Shown: positions 7,876-17,704 of the stretch, piece by piece
Layout: each line of letters opens with the position of its first letter
Position numbering within the stretch: position 1 is the first letter of the stretch
Source: Thalassovita sp.
Lineage (GTDB): Bacteria > Pseudomonadota > Alphaproteobacteria > Rhodobacterales > Rhodobacteraceae
Direction: 5' to 3'
Assembly: GCA_017792425.1 (NCBI GenBank)
Contig: CP051233.1
Span: forward strand, 213,457-277,456
Length of the DNA stretch: 64,000 nt
Made by a program: the position numbers and the translations under genes
The notes under the pieces: model-generated
What the model was told of the DNA's origin: nothing
The model's database searches: none
The model's input: only the letters and a program-made list of their open reading frames with translations

Positions 7876-9216
7876 TCAGGCAGCGGATTCAACCGCGTCG
7901 CAGATCTTGCCAATGATACTGTCCAACAGAGCCTCGTCCTCGGCCTCGCCCATGACGCGGATCAGGGGTTCGGTTCCCGACTTACGGATCAGAAGGCGGC
8001 CAGTTGCACCAAGCGTCTTTTCCCCGTCTGCGATTGCGTCTTGGACACACTCTGCCAGCAAGGGTTGCTTGCCATTTGCAAAGCGAACATTGCGCAGGAT
8101 TTGCGGGACAGGATCGAAAACCTTGGTCAACTGGCTGGCTGGTTTGCCGGTTTCAACCATCGCCCGCAGGAATTGCAACGCCGCGATCAGCCCGTCGCCA
8201 GTGGTGGCATAGTCCGTCATGACAATGTGACCGGATTGCTCGCCACCCAGGTTGAACCCGCCTTCGCGCATGCGTTCCACGACATAGCGGTCGCCAACCG
8301 CGGTGCGTTCCAGCCCGATCCCCTGCCCGTTCAGGAACCGTTCCAATCCCAAGTTAGACATCACGGTGGCAACAAGAGCATTGCCCTGCAACAGACCGTC
8401 CTTTGCCCACATAGAGGCGATCAGGCCCATGATCTGATCACCGTCCGCGGCACGGCCGGTTTCATCCAGGATGATCACCCGGTCGGCGTCGCCATCCAGA
8501 CAAATTCCCAGGTTGGCGCGGGTTTCACGGACCTTGCGCGCCGCAGCCTCTGGCGCAGTCGATCCGCAATCCTCGTTGATGTTCAGACCGTTCGGGGTGA
8601 CCCCGACGGGAACAACCTCTGCCCCCAGTTCCCACAGTACATTTGGCGCTGCCTTGTAGGCGGCGCCATTTGCGCAATCCAGAACGACGCGCAACCCGTC
8701 AAGCCGCAGACCACGCGGGAAGGTGGTCTTGGCATATTCGACATACCGGCCCAAGGCGTCGTCCACCCGCTTTGCACGACCAATATTTTCAGGCGCAGCC
8801 AAGGTAACGCCCTCGTTCAGCAGGCGTTCAATCTCAAGCTCGGCGTCATCGGATAGCTTGAACCCGTCCGGGCCAAAAAACTTAATTCCGTTGTCATAGG
8901 CCGGGTTGTGACTGGCCGAGATCATCACCCCGACATCCGCGCGCATGGACCGGGTCAGATAACCGATCGCAGGCGTCGGCATCGGCCCTAGTAGGAACAC
9001 GTTCATCCCGGTCGAGGTAAAGCCGGCAGTCAGTGCGTTTTCCAGCATATAACCTGACAGGCGCGTGTCCTTACCAATGACAACACGATGCTCTTGCTGG
9101 TCACGGCGAAAAAACCTGCCGGCAGCGGCGCCCAGCTTCATCGCCAGTTCCGCGGTCATCGGGTAAGTGTTGGTCAGGCCGCGTACACCGTCGGTGCCAA
9201 ACAGGGATCGTGTCAT
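7876..9216 (-). CDS. glmM: Phosphoglucosamine mutase GlmM
   Basis: 446-residue cytosolic mutase converting glucosamine-6-phosphate to glucosamine-1-phosphate for UDP-GlcNAc, peptidoglycan and lipid A. The phosphoserine loop SASHNP (Ser102), the metal loop DGDADRV, the sugar-binding GGEQSGH and the phosphate-binding RKSGTEPLIRVM are all present. Length is normal for the family. Starts with MTRSLFGTDGVRG. It is transcribed toward the DUF1761 gene; upstream is the 234-base spacer before the peptide operon. Confidence 0.98.
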   Translation of the reverse strand: MTRSLFGTDGVRGLTNTYPMTAELAMKLGAAAGRFFRRDQQEHRVVIGKDTRLSGYMLENALTAGFTSTGMNVFLLGPMPTPAIGYLTRSMRADVGVMISASHNPAYDNGIKFFGPDGFKLSDDAELEIERLLNEGVTLAAPENIGRAKRVDDALGRYVEYAKTTFPRGLRLDGLRVVLDCANGAAYKAAPNVLWELGAEVVPVGVTPNGLNINEDCGSTAPEAAARKVRETRANLGICLDGDADRVIILDETGRAADGDQIMGLIASMWAKDGLLQGNALVATVMSNLGLERFLNGQGIGLERTAVGDRYVVERMREGGFNLGGEQSGHIVMTDYATTGDGLIAALQFLRAMVETGKPASQLTKVFDPVPQILRNVRFANGKQPLLAECVQDAIADGEKTLGATGRLLIRKSGTEPLIRVMGEAEDEALLDSIIGKICDAVESAA

Positions 9217-9450
9217 CGTGTCAGTCGTCCGTGCAGTATGGTTTCCGCATGTCTAGGGCCAGCAGGGACGTTAGTCCAGAACATGACCCGCGCGGGGTTG
9301 GCCTGTAACAATCGGCGGCGGAATGCTGCCAGCCATCGTGTTTGCGCCGCCACATACGTCGGGCGCCCCTGCGAAACTGGCGCGTTTGCATCGTGCAATC
9401 CCGTTGCCCTTGTGATATTTTCCCAAAAAAAACAAGACCGATAGATCGTC

Positions 9451-9663
9451 ATGAGCAGTCAAAAAGACACACCAGCCACCTATTCGCGGCGCGACGCGTT
9501 GTTCGCCGTAGGAAAATATTCGGCCGCCCTGACCGGCGCCGCGATTGTTGCGCTTTCTGCAGAAGAAGCAGCGGCACAGGCGGCGTGCAGCACGCCGAAC
9601 CCGCCGTGGTGGTGCGAAGGCGGTAAGGGAAAGAAAAAAAAGGAAGTTGAGCGTAATGAGTGA
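9451..9663 (+). CDS. Small peptide with twin-arginine-type leader and CX8C core (A)
   Basis: 70-residue peptide of no recognised family. Residues 12-21 (SRRDALFAVG) give a double-arginine motif, followed by KYSAALTGAAIVALSA, a weakly hydrophobic stretch, and AAAQA, which fits a signal-peptidase site near residue 44. The remainder is short: a ten-residue Cys46-x8-Cys55 segment containing PPWW, then GGKGKKKKEVERNE. The next gene encodes a clear relative with the same layout and overlaps this one by 8 bases. No strong ribosome site is seen. Either a Tat-exported micro-protein or a precursor peptide whose leader is recognised by the PqqD-like domain encoded downstream. Confidence 0.75.
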   Translation: MSSQKDTPATYSRRDALFAVGKYSAALTGAAIVALSAEEAAAQAACSTPNPPWWCEGGKGKKKKEVERNE

Positions 9664-9946
9664 CGAAACCGATACCAAGCAAGAGCTTGTGACCCGTCGC
9701 GACGTTCTGAAATCGGTGGGCAAGTACTCTGCCGCGGCGTCCGGGGCAACCTTGGTGGTCATCAGCGCCACCGATGCCCTTGCGCAAGCCGCGGCCAGCA
9801 ACGAATGGGTTTGCACGGATCACTATCCTTGGTGGGTTTGCTGGCTTCTTGGTTCCCGTTCAAATACGACGACGCAAAACTACGGCGGTTGGAACAGCTT
9901 TCCGACAAACGCACCGCCCGCCGACTATGGGGACAGCCTGCGGTGA
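9656..9946 (+). CDS. Small peptide with twin-arginine-type leader and CX8C core (B)
   Basis: 96-residue paralogue of the preceding peptide. The leader repeats the pattern TRRDVLKSVGKYSAA, GATLVVISA and ALAQAA; the region after residue 45 has Cys53-x8-Cys62 containing PWW, followed by a Gly/Ser/Asn/Pro-rich tail. The leader is more conserved between the two than the tail, as is usual for precursor-peptide families. The ATG at 9656 lies inside the end of gene A and is preceded by GAAGTTGAG, suggesting translational coupling. Its end overlaps the kinase gene by 20 bases. Confidence 0.78.
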   Translation: MSDETDTKQELVTRRDVLKSVGKYSAAASGATLVVISATDALAQAAASNEWVCTDHYPWWVCWLLGSRSNTTTQNYGGWNSFPTNAPPADYGDSLR

Positions 9947-11102
9947 CCTGCGCTGCACCCCTTATTTGAGGAACTTCGACCATCCAGAATTGGTGACCAG
10001 CCGGGTCGGCGGGTCGCACGCTTTGCTGTCCCCCGTAACCGGCGCGATGGTGCTGACAAATGAATTCGGCCTACGGGTGGCCGAGGGCTGGAACCAGGGC
10101 AAGAACATCACGGAAATCGCCGGAGGTATCGCCGACACGCCAGAGGATGTAGAAGACGCAACGGCGGCTGTGCAGTCTGTTCTGTCCGCGTGGCAATCGG
10201 CTGGCCTGCTGAACGCAACGTGTCCAGCCTTTCCCGATCCGGTTCCGTTCTTTCCGGCAGTTGCTCCGGGTTTTCGGATCGGAGGCCCAGGTGGAAAAGT
10301 CCTGTGCCAGATCGAAGATCAGACCTTGGCCGAACAGGTCTACACCATACTGGGTCATATGAGCCCGGTTTCTGATCAACCCGAAACCGTGCTGACAGCA
10401 ATTGCTTCTGACGGGGGCTACGCTGTCTTCCGGGATGGAGAGGCATTGTCCGGGCGGATCAGTCTGGATGCAGCGCGGTTTGTCCTGCTGCGCGAAGTGG
10501 CTGAACATATCTGCGGTCACCGCAATGTTGCGGCCGTGTTTCATGCGGGCTGCGTGGCCAAGGATGGGCAGGCATTGATCCTGTGCGGCGATAGCGGGCG
10601 CGGCAAGTCCACGCTGACTTTCGGTCTTGTCGATGCGGGCTGCGCCTATCTGGGCGATGACCACGTTCCGCTGCATAGGAACGGGCGCGAGGTACTGGCC
10701 TATCCCACCGCCGCCGGAGTGAAAGAGGGTTCGTGGCAACTGCCGGAGATCGCCTCTCTGCAACGAAAATACGGTCTGACATTGATCAGCCCGCGTGTGG
10801 GCGTGCGCTACATACCCCTGCATCGCGCCAAGGGGCCAAGTGCCGGAGAGACCGCGCAGGTTCGTGCCATCGTCGTGCCGCACTACAGCCCGAACGCAAA
10901 GCTTCAAGTGGAACAGATTTCCCCAGAACAGACCCTGATCGAAGCGCTGAAATCGGGCAGCCGCCTGTCGGTCAGCCACGCAGCGGACATTGCGCCACTG
11001 GCCAATCTGTTGAATCATGTCCCCGCTTACCGGATAACCTATTCATCGTCGGACCAATCGGTGCCTGCATGTCTGGACCTGCTGACCACCCCCCTGCCCT
11101 GA
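9927..11102 (+). CDS. PqqD-like domain fused to HPr-kinase-like P-loop kinase
   Basis: 391 residues from the ATG at 9927 (a longer in-frame extension exists but overlaps peptide B; a TTG at about residue 14 is also possible). Residues 25-95 resemble PqqD/RRE domains (HALLSPVTGAMVLTNEFG, ITEIAGGI, VQSVLSAWQSAGLL), which bind leader peptides. Residues 200-260 carry the HPr kinase core: VFHAGCVAKDG, P-loop GDSGRGKST (221-229) and LGDDHVPL (Asp244-Asp245). HprK-related kinases of this kind occur in peptide-modification loci and as tailoring kinases of some lasso peptides. The substrate is unknown; the two peptides upstream are the obvious candidates. Confidence 0.85.
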   Translation: MGTACGDLRCTPYLRNFDHPELVTSRVGGSHALLSPVTGAMVLTNEFGLRVAEGWNQGKNITEIAGGIADTPEDVEDATAAVQSVLSAWQSAGLLNATCPAFPDPVPFFPAVAPGFRIGGPGGKVLCQIEDQTLAEQVYTILGHMSPVSDQPETVLTAIASDGGYAVFRDGEALSGRISLDAARFVLLREVAEHICGHRNVAAVFHAGCVAKDGQALILCGDSGRGKSTLTFGLVDAGCAYLGDDHVPLHRNGREVLAYPTAAGVKEGSWQLPEIASLQRKYGLTLISPRVGVRYIPLHRAKGPSAGETAQVRAIVVPHYSPNAKLQVEQISPEQTLIEALKSGSRLSVSHAADIAPLANLLNHVPAYRITYSSSDQSVPACLDLLTTPLP

Positions 11103-12181
11103 GTTTCTGCCACTCGGCGCCGCACCGCGCAGTTTTGGGGCTGCTGGCGATTGCGTTGGGCCGTACCGCCTATCCCGGTTTGGAGGACGATCTGCGCAAC
11201 AGCCAGCCCGAACAAATCGCGGCGATTGCGAACCAGGGCTACGCGCAAGTCATTCTGTATGGCGCGTTCAAAGCGATGCCCCATCTGCAGGTACTGATCC
11301 CACAGGATCTGCTGATCTATTTTTCCGAGATGCGCCGCGCCAATACGGCCCGCAATGCCCGCGCCATCCAGCAAATGACAGAGATCGGTAACCTGTTGGA
11401 TGCGCAGGGTATTCCGACCTTGGCATTGAAGGGCGCTGCTGATGTTCTGGATCCGCTGCACACGGATCCAGCCTTTCGCTATATCAGCGATCTGGATCTT
11501 CTGGTTCCACAGGATCGCATTTCCGATGCGGCGCGCTGTCTACGCCGCGCCAAGGGGATGACAACTGAAGCCGCAGAGATCCAGCCCGGACCGCACCACC
11601 ATATCGCGCAGATTGCCCATGCCGACTGGCCGCTGACCATTGAGTTGCACCTGAGACCCGGTTCGGCGGCCGTGTGTTCGGTTTTGGATCCCGCTGCGAT
11701 GTTTGCCTGTGCCGGACAAAGCTGCACCAAGGGCATCGCGCTACCGTCCCGAACCGACCGGGCCTTGCACAATGTCCTGCATGGCATGGAGCTGCGCCAC
11801 GAAACATACGCACTGAACCTGCGGAACCTTGCAGATCACATCGCGCATTTGGAGCGGCTGAGCGAGGACGAATGTACTCAGGCCCTGAACCGGATGACGC
11901 AAGCCGGGAAAGCGGCCTGGCTGACCGACCTGACCGCCTTGGTTGGCGCGATCAAGGGGACAACGCCCGCAGCAGGCGGATGGGCAGCCAGATCATTGGC
12001 ATCCTTTGGTGAGCCCGAGGCAGCAAGAAGCCGGGACACCGCTTTCTGGATCCGCCGCTATGCCAAGCGGGCCTTCTTGGAACCCACCTATCGCAGGCAG
12101 TTGATTCACAAGGTTTTCAGCGTCACGGCCTGGCGCGCGTTCATACAGTTCCACCGGGAACGGAATGGACGGTTCAAGTAA
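11069..12181 (+). CDS. Nucleotidyltransferase family protein (NTP_transf_5 type)
   Basis: 370 residues from the ATG at 11069, overlapping the kinase gene by 34 bases. Residues 115-146 contain the family core: GIPTLALKGA, then RYISDLDLLVP with the metal-binding pair Asp141/Asp143. HHHIAQIAHADWPLTIELH supplies the third acidic or His strand. Such proteins are frequent partners of PqqD/HPr-kinase-like genes, where they are presumed to transfer a nucleotide or phosphate to an unknown acceptor. It is the last gene of the four-gene coupled operon; a strong terminator lies 164 bases downstream. Confidence 0.85.
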   Translation: MSGPADHPPALSFCHSAPHRAVLGLLAIALGRTAYPGLEDDLRNSQPEQIAAIANQGYAQVILYGAFKAMPHLQVLIPQDLLIYFSEMRRANTARNARAIQQMTEIGNLLDAQGIPTLALKGAADVLDPLHTDPAFRYISDLDLLVPQDRISDAARCLRRAKGMTTEAAEIQPGPHHHIAQIAHADWPLTIELHLRPGSAAVCSVLDPAAMFACAGQSCTKGIALPSRTDRALHNVLHGMELRHETYALNLRNLADHIAHLERLSEDECTQALNRMTQAGKAAWLTDLTALVGAIKGTTPAAGGWAARSLASFGEPEAARSRDTAFWIRRYAKRAFLEPTYRRQLIHKVFSVTAWRAFIQFHRERNGRFK

Positions 12182-12344
12182 ATGCGGAGAGGCCGCAAGA
12201 TCGTCGGCCCCTCCGCTCCCCACGTGCTCCCTACTCACCACACGTGTATCTGGTTGGGTCCGGCCATCCTGACTCGGCTTGCAACAAACATAGCCCGGAA
12301 CAGGCCTGTCGGAAATCACCAAGTGTCTAGAATGTGTTTCAAAT

Positions 12345-12374
12345 GAAAACGCCCGCCAGATGGCGGGCGTTTTC
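12345..12374. terminator. Bidirectional intrinsic terminator
   Basis: Perfect hairpin GAAAACGCCCGCCA / TGGCGGGCGTTTTC, with A-tract and T-tract on the two sides, between the nucleotidyltransferase operon (plus) and the DUF2853 gene (minus). It can terminate both. Confidence 0.9.
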
Positions 12375-12391
12375 AGCAAAGCCTGACGGGA

Positions 12392-12733
12392 TCAGCCGTA
12401 AACGGACTCTTTGCCAAAACGCTTGGTCAGCATGTAATAGACCACTGCGCGGTACTTGTTCCGTTCGGACCGTCCATAGGTTTCAATCACAGAATCGATC
12501 GCGGCCATCAGTTCCGGGCCATCAGCAAGGCCCAGCTTCTTGATCAGGAAGTTGTTTTTGACGGTTTCCAGCTCACCTTCTTGTGAGGCGGCGACCGTCG
12601 AGGCGTCCGCGTTATAGATCGCCGGGCCACAGCCGATGGTAACCTTGGTCAACAGGGCCATGTCCGGCTCCATCCCACACTTGTTGCGCAGATCGTCGGC
12701 ATATTTGGCGATCAATTCGTCCCGCTTACCCAT
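12392..12733 (-). CDS. DUF2853 family protein
   Basis: 113-residue soluble protein that matches the DUF2853 family end to end (MGKRDELIAKYADDL, KVTIGCGPAIYNADASTVA, FLIKKLGL, YGRSNRNK-like SERNKYRAVVYYML). The family is all-helical and common in alphaproteobacteria; its function is unknown. Single gene with its own terminator 18 bases downstream. Start has GGGAG about eight bases upstream. Confidence 0.9.
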   Translation of the reverse strand: MGKRDELIAKYADDLRNKCGMEPDMALLTKVTIGCGPAIYNADASTVAASQEGELETVKNNFLIKKLGLADGPELMAAIDSVIETYGRSERNKYRAVVYYMLTKRFGKESVYG

Positions 12734-12957
12734 ACGTAATCTCCCATTCGTTTGGGTTATCCCATTGATATTCTCAGCCCCCGAGGGTGCTGGCGGAACA
12801 GTAACGCTTGGATGTTGGTGTACAAAGGGAAAACTTTCGTTTTGTTCCCCGGTTGATCGTAAATGTTACGGAAAAAATCCATGTCGGGCCAATTCGTCAC
12901 TTTGCATTGGAAATCGTATTCTGCCAACAATTCACCCACCTAGAAAAGGATTGAAGA

Positions 12958-14166
12958 ATGGCATCTTACCTGAAAACGACCCCCAATTCAGATGGCTATT
13001 TTGGTGAATACGGCGGTGCCATGCTGCCGCCGCCGCTAGAGCCGCATTTCAAAGAGATCCGCGAGGCGTATCAGAAAATTTCGAAATCGGCAGAGTTCAT
13101 TCGCGATCTGCGCTTTATCCGCAAGCATTTTCAGGGCCGGCCCACCCCGGTGTCTTATTTGAAAAACCTGTCGCAAATGGGCGGGGGTGCGCAGATCTAT
13201 GCCAAGCGCGAAGACCTGAACCACACCGGCGCCCACAAGCTGAACCACTGCATGGCAGAGGCGTTGCTGGCCAAGCACATGGGCAAGACCAAGCTGATGG
13301 CGGAAACCGGCGCTGGACAGCACGGCGTCGCGCTGGCCACCGCCGCCGCCTACTTCGGGATGGACTGCGAAATCCACATGGGCGAGATCGACATCGCCAA
13401 GGAAGCGCCGAACGTCACCCGGATGAAGCTATTGGGTGCGACCGTGGTACCTGTTGGATTTGGTGGCCGATCCCTGAAAGAGGCCGTGGACAGCGCGTTC
13501 CAGTCCTACATCGGTCAGGCCGAAACGGCACTGTTTGCGATCGGCTCAGTCGTGGGGCCGCACCCTTTCCCGATGATGGTGCGCGATTTTCAGCATGTGG
13601 TTGGGATCGAAGCGCGTGAACAGTTCCTGGAAATGACTGGCCAACTACCCGATATGGTGGCGGCCTGTGTCGGTGGCGGATCCAACGCAATGGGCCTGTT
13701 CGCCGGTTTCATTGATGACGCGGACGTGGCCCTTTACGGCGTTGAACCGCTGGGCACCTCGTCCAAGCTGGGGGATCATGCGGCGACAATCACCTACGGC
13801 GAAGACGGGGATATCCACGGTTTCCGCACCATGGTTCTGAAGGACGAAAAAGGCGAACCCGCACCAGTGCATACAGTCGCGTCAGGCTTGGACTATCCCG
13901 GCGTCGGCCCGGAACACGCCCATCTGTATCGGACTGGTAAGGCCAACTATACCGCTTGCGACGACAAGGAGGCGCTGAACGCGTTCTTCGCCCTGTCCCG
14001 CCACGAAGGCATTATCCCAGCACTGGAAAGCGCCCATGCCGTTGCTTTCGCGATGCGTGAAGCGCCGAAAAACCCTGGCAAGTCGATCCTGATCAACCTG
14101 TCCGGGCGTGGTGATAAAGATATCGATTACGTCACCGAGAATTTCGGGTTTGGCGAGAGCCTGTAA
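12958..14166 (+). CDS. trpB: Tryptophan synthase beta chain, divergent stand-alone copy
   Basis: 402-residue PLP enzyme condensing indole with serine. Catalytic Lys94 sits in HTGAHKLNH; ETGAGQHGVA, GGGSNAMGLF, SGLDYPGVGPEH and LSGRGDKD are present. Its subtype looks unlike the TrpB usually found with trpF in Rhodobacterales (HCMAEALLAKHMG instead of NNVLGQ, and LSGRGDKDIDYV instead of MCGRGDKDIF), and neither trpA nor trpF is adjacent, so it may be a second copy or a transferred one. AAGGA precedes the start. A shared terminator separates it from ahcY. Confidence 0.93.
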   Translation: MASYLKTTPNSDGYFGEYGGAMLPPPLEPHFKEIREAYQKISKSAEFIRDLRFIRKHFQGRPTPVSYLKNLSQMGGGAQIYAKREDLNHTGAHKLNHCMAEALLAKHMGKTKLMAETGAGQHGVALATAAAYFGMDCEIHMGEIDIAKEAPNVTRMKLLGATVVPVGFGGRSLKEAVDSAFQSYIGQAETALFAIGSVVGPHPFPMMVRDFQHVVGIEAREQFLEMTGQLPDMVAACVGGGSNAMGLFAGFIDDADVALYGVEPLGTSSKLGDHAATITYGEDGDIHGFRTMVLKDEKGEPAPVHTVASGLDYPGVGPEHAHLYRTGKANYTACDDKEALNAFFALSRHEGIIPALESAHAVAFAMREAPKNPGKSILINLSGRGDKDIDYVTENFGFGESL

Positions 14167-14174
14167 AACGAAAT

Positions 14175-14203
14175 CCGCCGCCCAATTCAGGTTGGGCGGC
14201 GGC
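14175..14203. terminator. Bidirectional terminator between trpB and ahcY
   Basis: CCGCCGCCCAA / TTGGGCGGCGG hairpin with a short ATTCAGG loop. On the minus strand it is followed by ATTTCGTTTTAC, so it best serves ahcY; on plus it lies just after the trpB stop. Confidence 0.8.
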
Positions 14204-14226
14204 GGCATTCAGTTCGGGTGGTCCGA

Positions 14227-15618
<1,392 letters not shown>

Positions 15619-15753
15619 TTGGTTGGCTCCTGCTGTGTAGCGGGGCGTGTATCACTGTTGGGCTGACGGAACAATGTCCGGTGCGGGGTCAAATTCTTGC
15701 CAAAGTCCGACGCTAATGATTGTTTTCAAATAGTGGACAGTATTGGTGAGAAA

Positions 15754-16443
15754 ATGGACGTTGTTCAGGAACACTATGCAAGCAACAAGTACGGTCGGTA
15801 CTCGGTCCCCGACGGGCTGGATCATCGTCCGGCAGTTCGGCTGGTTAAGGCTGGCAAGGTCTATGAACCCAACACCATCAAGTTCATGGGTGTGCATGCG
15901 GGGCAGGGGGATATCATCCATGCTGGCACGTTCTTTGGCGATTTCCTGCCCGGTCTGAGCAAGGGCCTGCCCGCAGAGTCGCGTGTCTGGGCGTTTGAAC
16001 CCAACCCGAATTCACACTCCCATGCCAAAAGAACGATCGAGCTGAACGAGTTGACCAACGTCACCCTGACCAATGCGGCCCTGTCCAACCAGGATGGGCA
16101 TATCCTGTTCAAGACACGGGATGATCAGGGAAACCCGCTGGGCGGGCACAGCCGCTATGTAACAGAGGACGGGCCGGGGGTGGAAAGCGTACCCGCGATC
16201 CGGCTGGACACGGCGATCCCTGAGGACCGGCGAATTTCGATCCTGCAACTGGACGTCGAGGGCCATGAACGCGCGGCACTGGAGGGCGCGATGGGGATCA
16301 TCACCCGGTGCCGCCCGATCCTGATTCTGGAAGAGTTCCGATACAAACGGTGGATAAAGGCCAAGCTGGGTCACCTGGGCTATGACCTGGTCCGAAAGGT
16401 TCATGCCAACAGGGTCTTTGCCCCTTCGGACACGGTGATATAA
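15754..16443 (+). CDS. FkbM family methyltransferase
   Basis: 229-residue S-adenosylmethionine-dependent methyltransferase. Motif I is HAGTFFGDFLPGLS, the adenosine-binding acidic strand is VWAFEPNPNS, and the FkbM-specific LQLDVEGHERAALEGA is present, followed by ILEEFR. FkbM enzymes O-methylate sugars, polyketides and lipids; the acceptor here is unknown. The ATG at 15754 follows GGTGAG; a TTG 19 codons upstream is possible. It is divergent from ahcY, whose product removes the SAH that it generates, and is followed 24 bases later by the HD gene. Confidence 0.87.
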   Translation: MDVVQEHYASNKYGRYSVPDGLDHRPAVRLVKAGKVYEPNTIKFMGVHAGQGDIIHAGTFFGDFLPGLSKGLPAESRVWAFEPNPNSHSHAKRTIELNELTNVTLTNAALSNQDGHILFKTRDDQGNPLGGHSRYVTEDGPGVESVPAIRLDTAIPEDRRISILQLDVEGHERAALEGAMGIITRCRPILILEEFRYKRWIKAKLGHLGYDLVRKVHANRVFAPSDTVI

Positions 16444-16467
16444 CAGGCCGAAACGCCCGAGGTGAAA

Positions 16468-17061
16468 ATGGCAAAGCCCCCACGCGCATGGCAACGGATG
16501 CTGTCCGGTCGCAGGCTGGACCTGCTGGACCCGACGCCGATGGACATAGAGATAGAGGACATCGCCCACGGTCTGGCCTTTGTCGCCCGCTGGAATGGGC
16601 AAACTTTGGGGGACTATCCCTATTCGGTGGCCGAACATTCGTTACTGGTCGAACAGTTGTTTTCGCGCATGTACCCAAGTGCACCGGCGAAATGGCAATT
16701 GGCGGCGCTGCTGCACGATGCCCCGGAGTACGTGATCGGGGATATGATTTCACCGGTCAAAGCCGCAGTCGGGCCCGGGTACGGAGAACTGGACCAGCGC
16801 CTGACCGCCGCGATCCACATTCGCTTTGGGTTGCCTGCACAGATACCCGTGGCCGTGAAGAAACAGATCAAACGCGCCGACCGGATCAGCGCCTGGATGG
16901 AAGCAATCCAGATTGCCGGCTTTTCAGAGGCCGAGGCGACGAAATTTTTCGGCAAGCCCGCATCCGCAGTAATAGATGGGCTGAATATCCACCTGCGCCC
17001 GCCGGTAGATGTGCGCAACGACTATACCAGACGCCACGCGATGTTGCTGAACCTGATTTGA
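16468..17061 (+). CDS. HD-domain phosphohydrolase (YfbR-like)
   Basis: 197-residue metal-dependent phosphohydrolase. SVAEHSLLVEQL supplies the first His, LLHDAPEYVIGDM the His-Asp pair, and KRADRISAWMEA the downstream Asp, as in YfbR 5'-nucleotidases and related HD enzymes. The substrate is unknown (nucleotide 5'-monophosphates are likely). The ATG at 16468 is chosen because GAGGTG serves as its ribosome site, which overlaps an earlier in-frame GTG. It probably shares a transcript with the FkbM gene and converges on regA. Confidence 0.88.
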   Translation: MAKPPRAWQRMLSGRRLDLLDPTPMDIEIEDIAHGLAFVARWNGQTLGDYPYSVAEHSLLVEQLFSRMYPSAPAKWQLAALLHDAPEYVIGDMISPVKAAVGPGYGELDQRLTAAIHIRFGLPAQIPVAVKKQIKRADRISAWMEAIQIAGFSEAEATKFFGKPASAVIDGLNIHLRPPVDVRNDYTRRHAMLLNLI

Positions 17062-17071
17062 GCGATCGGTC

Positions 17072-17623
17072 TTAACGAGGACTACGCTTGGCCAGAATAC
17101 GTTGCAGCGTACGGCGGTGCATGTTCAGACGGCGCGCGGTTTCCGAAACATTGCGGTCACACAATTCGTAAACCCTTTGGATATGCTCCCAACGCACACG
17201 ATCCGCGCTCATCGGGTTTTCCGGTGGCGGTGGCAATTCATCACCGCGCGCCAGAAGTGCATTTGTGATGTCGGTGGCATCCGCCGGTTTCGACAGATAA
17301 TCGGTTGCGCCGATCTTTACCGCGGCCACAGCGGTGGCAATCGCCCCGTAGCCTGTCAGAACCACAATCCGGCAGTCCGGGCGTTTTTCACGTAGCACTT
17401 CGACCACGTCCAGCCCATTCCCATCCTCCAAGCGCAGGTCACATACAGCGAAAGCCGGAGGGCGGGCGGTGGCGATGGCTTTGCCTGCGGCAACCGACCC
17501 CGCAGTCTCAACGGCAAACCCGCGCTTTTCCATGGCCTTGGCCAACCGCTTCAGGAACGGCTCATCATCGTCCAACAACAGCAGGGTGTTGTCCTCGCCG
17601 ATCTCCTGCAGGGGTTCTGCCAT
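17072..17623 (-). CDS. regA: Redox response regulator RegA/PrrA/ActR
   Basis: 184-residue response regulator of the global redox system controlling photosynthesis, respiration, carbon and nitrogen fixation genes. The receiver has the acidic pair LDDDEPF, phospho-acceptor Asp62 in CDLRLEDGNG, VVLTGYGAIATAV and YLSKP. The C-terminal Fis-type helix-turn-helix is VSETARRLNMHRRTLQRIL, nearly identical to known RegA. The start at 17623 has GGAGGAGA upstream. It is in tandem with senC (81-base gap) and opposite regB, the classic arrangement; no hvrA follows. Confidence 0.97.
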   Translation of the reverse strand: MAEPLQEIGEDNTLLLLDDDEPFLKRLAKAMEKRGFAVETAGSVAAGKAIATARPPAFAVCDLRLEDGNGLDVVEVLREKRPDCRIVVLTGYGAIATAVAAVKIGATDYLSKPADATDITNALLARGDELPPPPENPMSADRVRWEHIQRVYELCDRNVSETARRLNMHRRTLQRILAKRSPR

Positions 17624-17704
17624 GCCTGTCTCCTCCGGGCCAGAAAGATGCGTTGAAAATCCTTCTATAATGGCCCGCAAGCTGCGTCAAACATTCGCAG
17701 TCCT

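Noticed and set aside
12182..12346. 54-codon open frame directly after the nucleotidyltransferase gene
   Set aside because: No Shine-Dalgarno, no leader similarity to peptides A and B; I do not support it.
12757..12939. 60-codon minus-strand frame upstream of trpB
   Set aside because: No ribosome site and no recognisable sequence; likely promoter region.
15619..15753. Possible SAH/SAM riboswitch upstream of ahcY
   Set aside because: Core sequences of known SAH and SAM/SAH aptamers were not recognised; a covariance-model search would decide.
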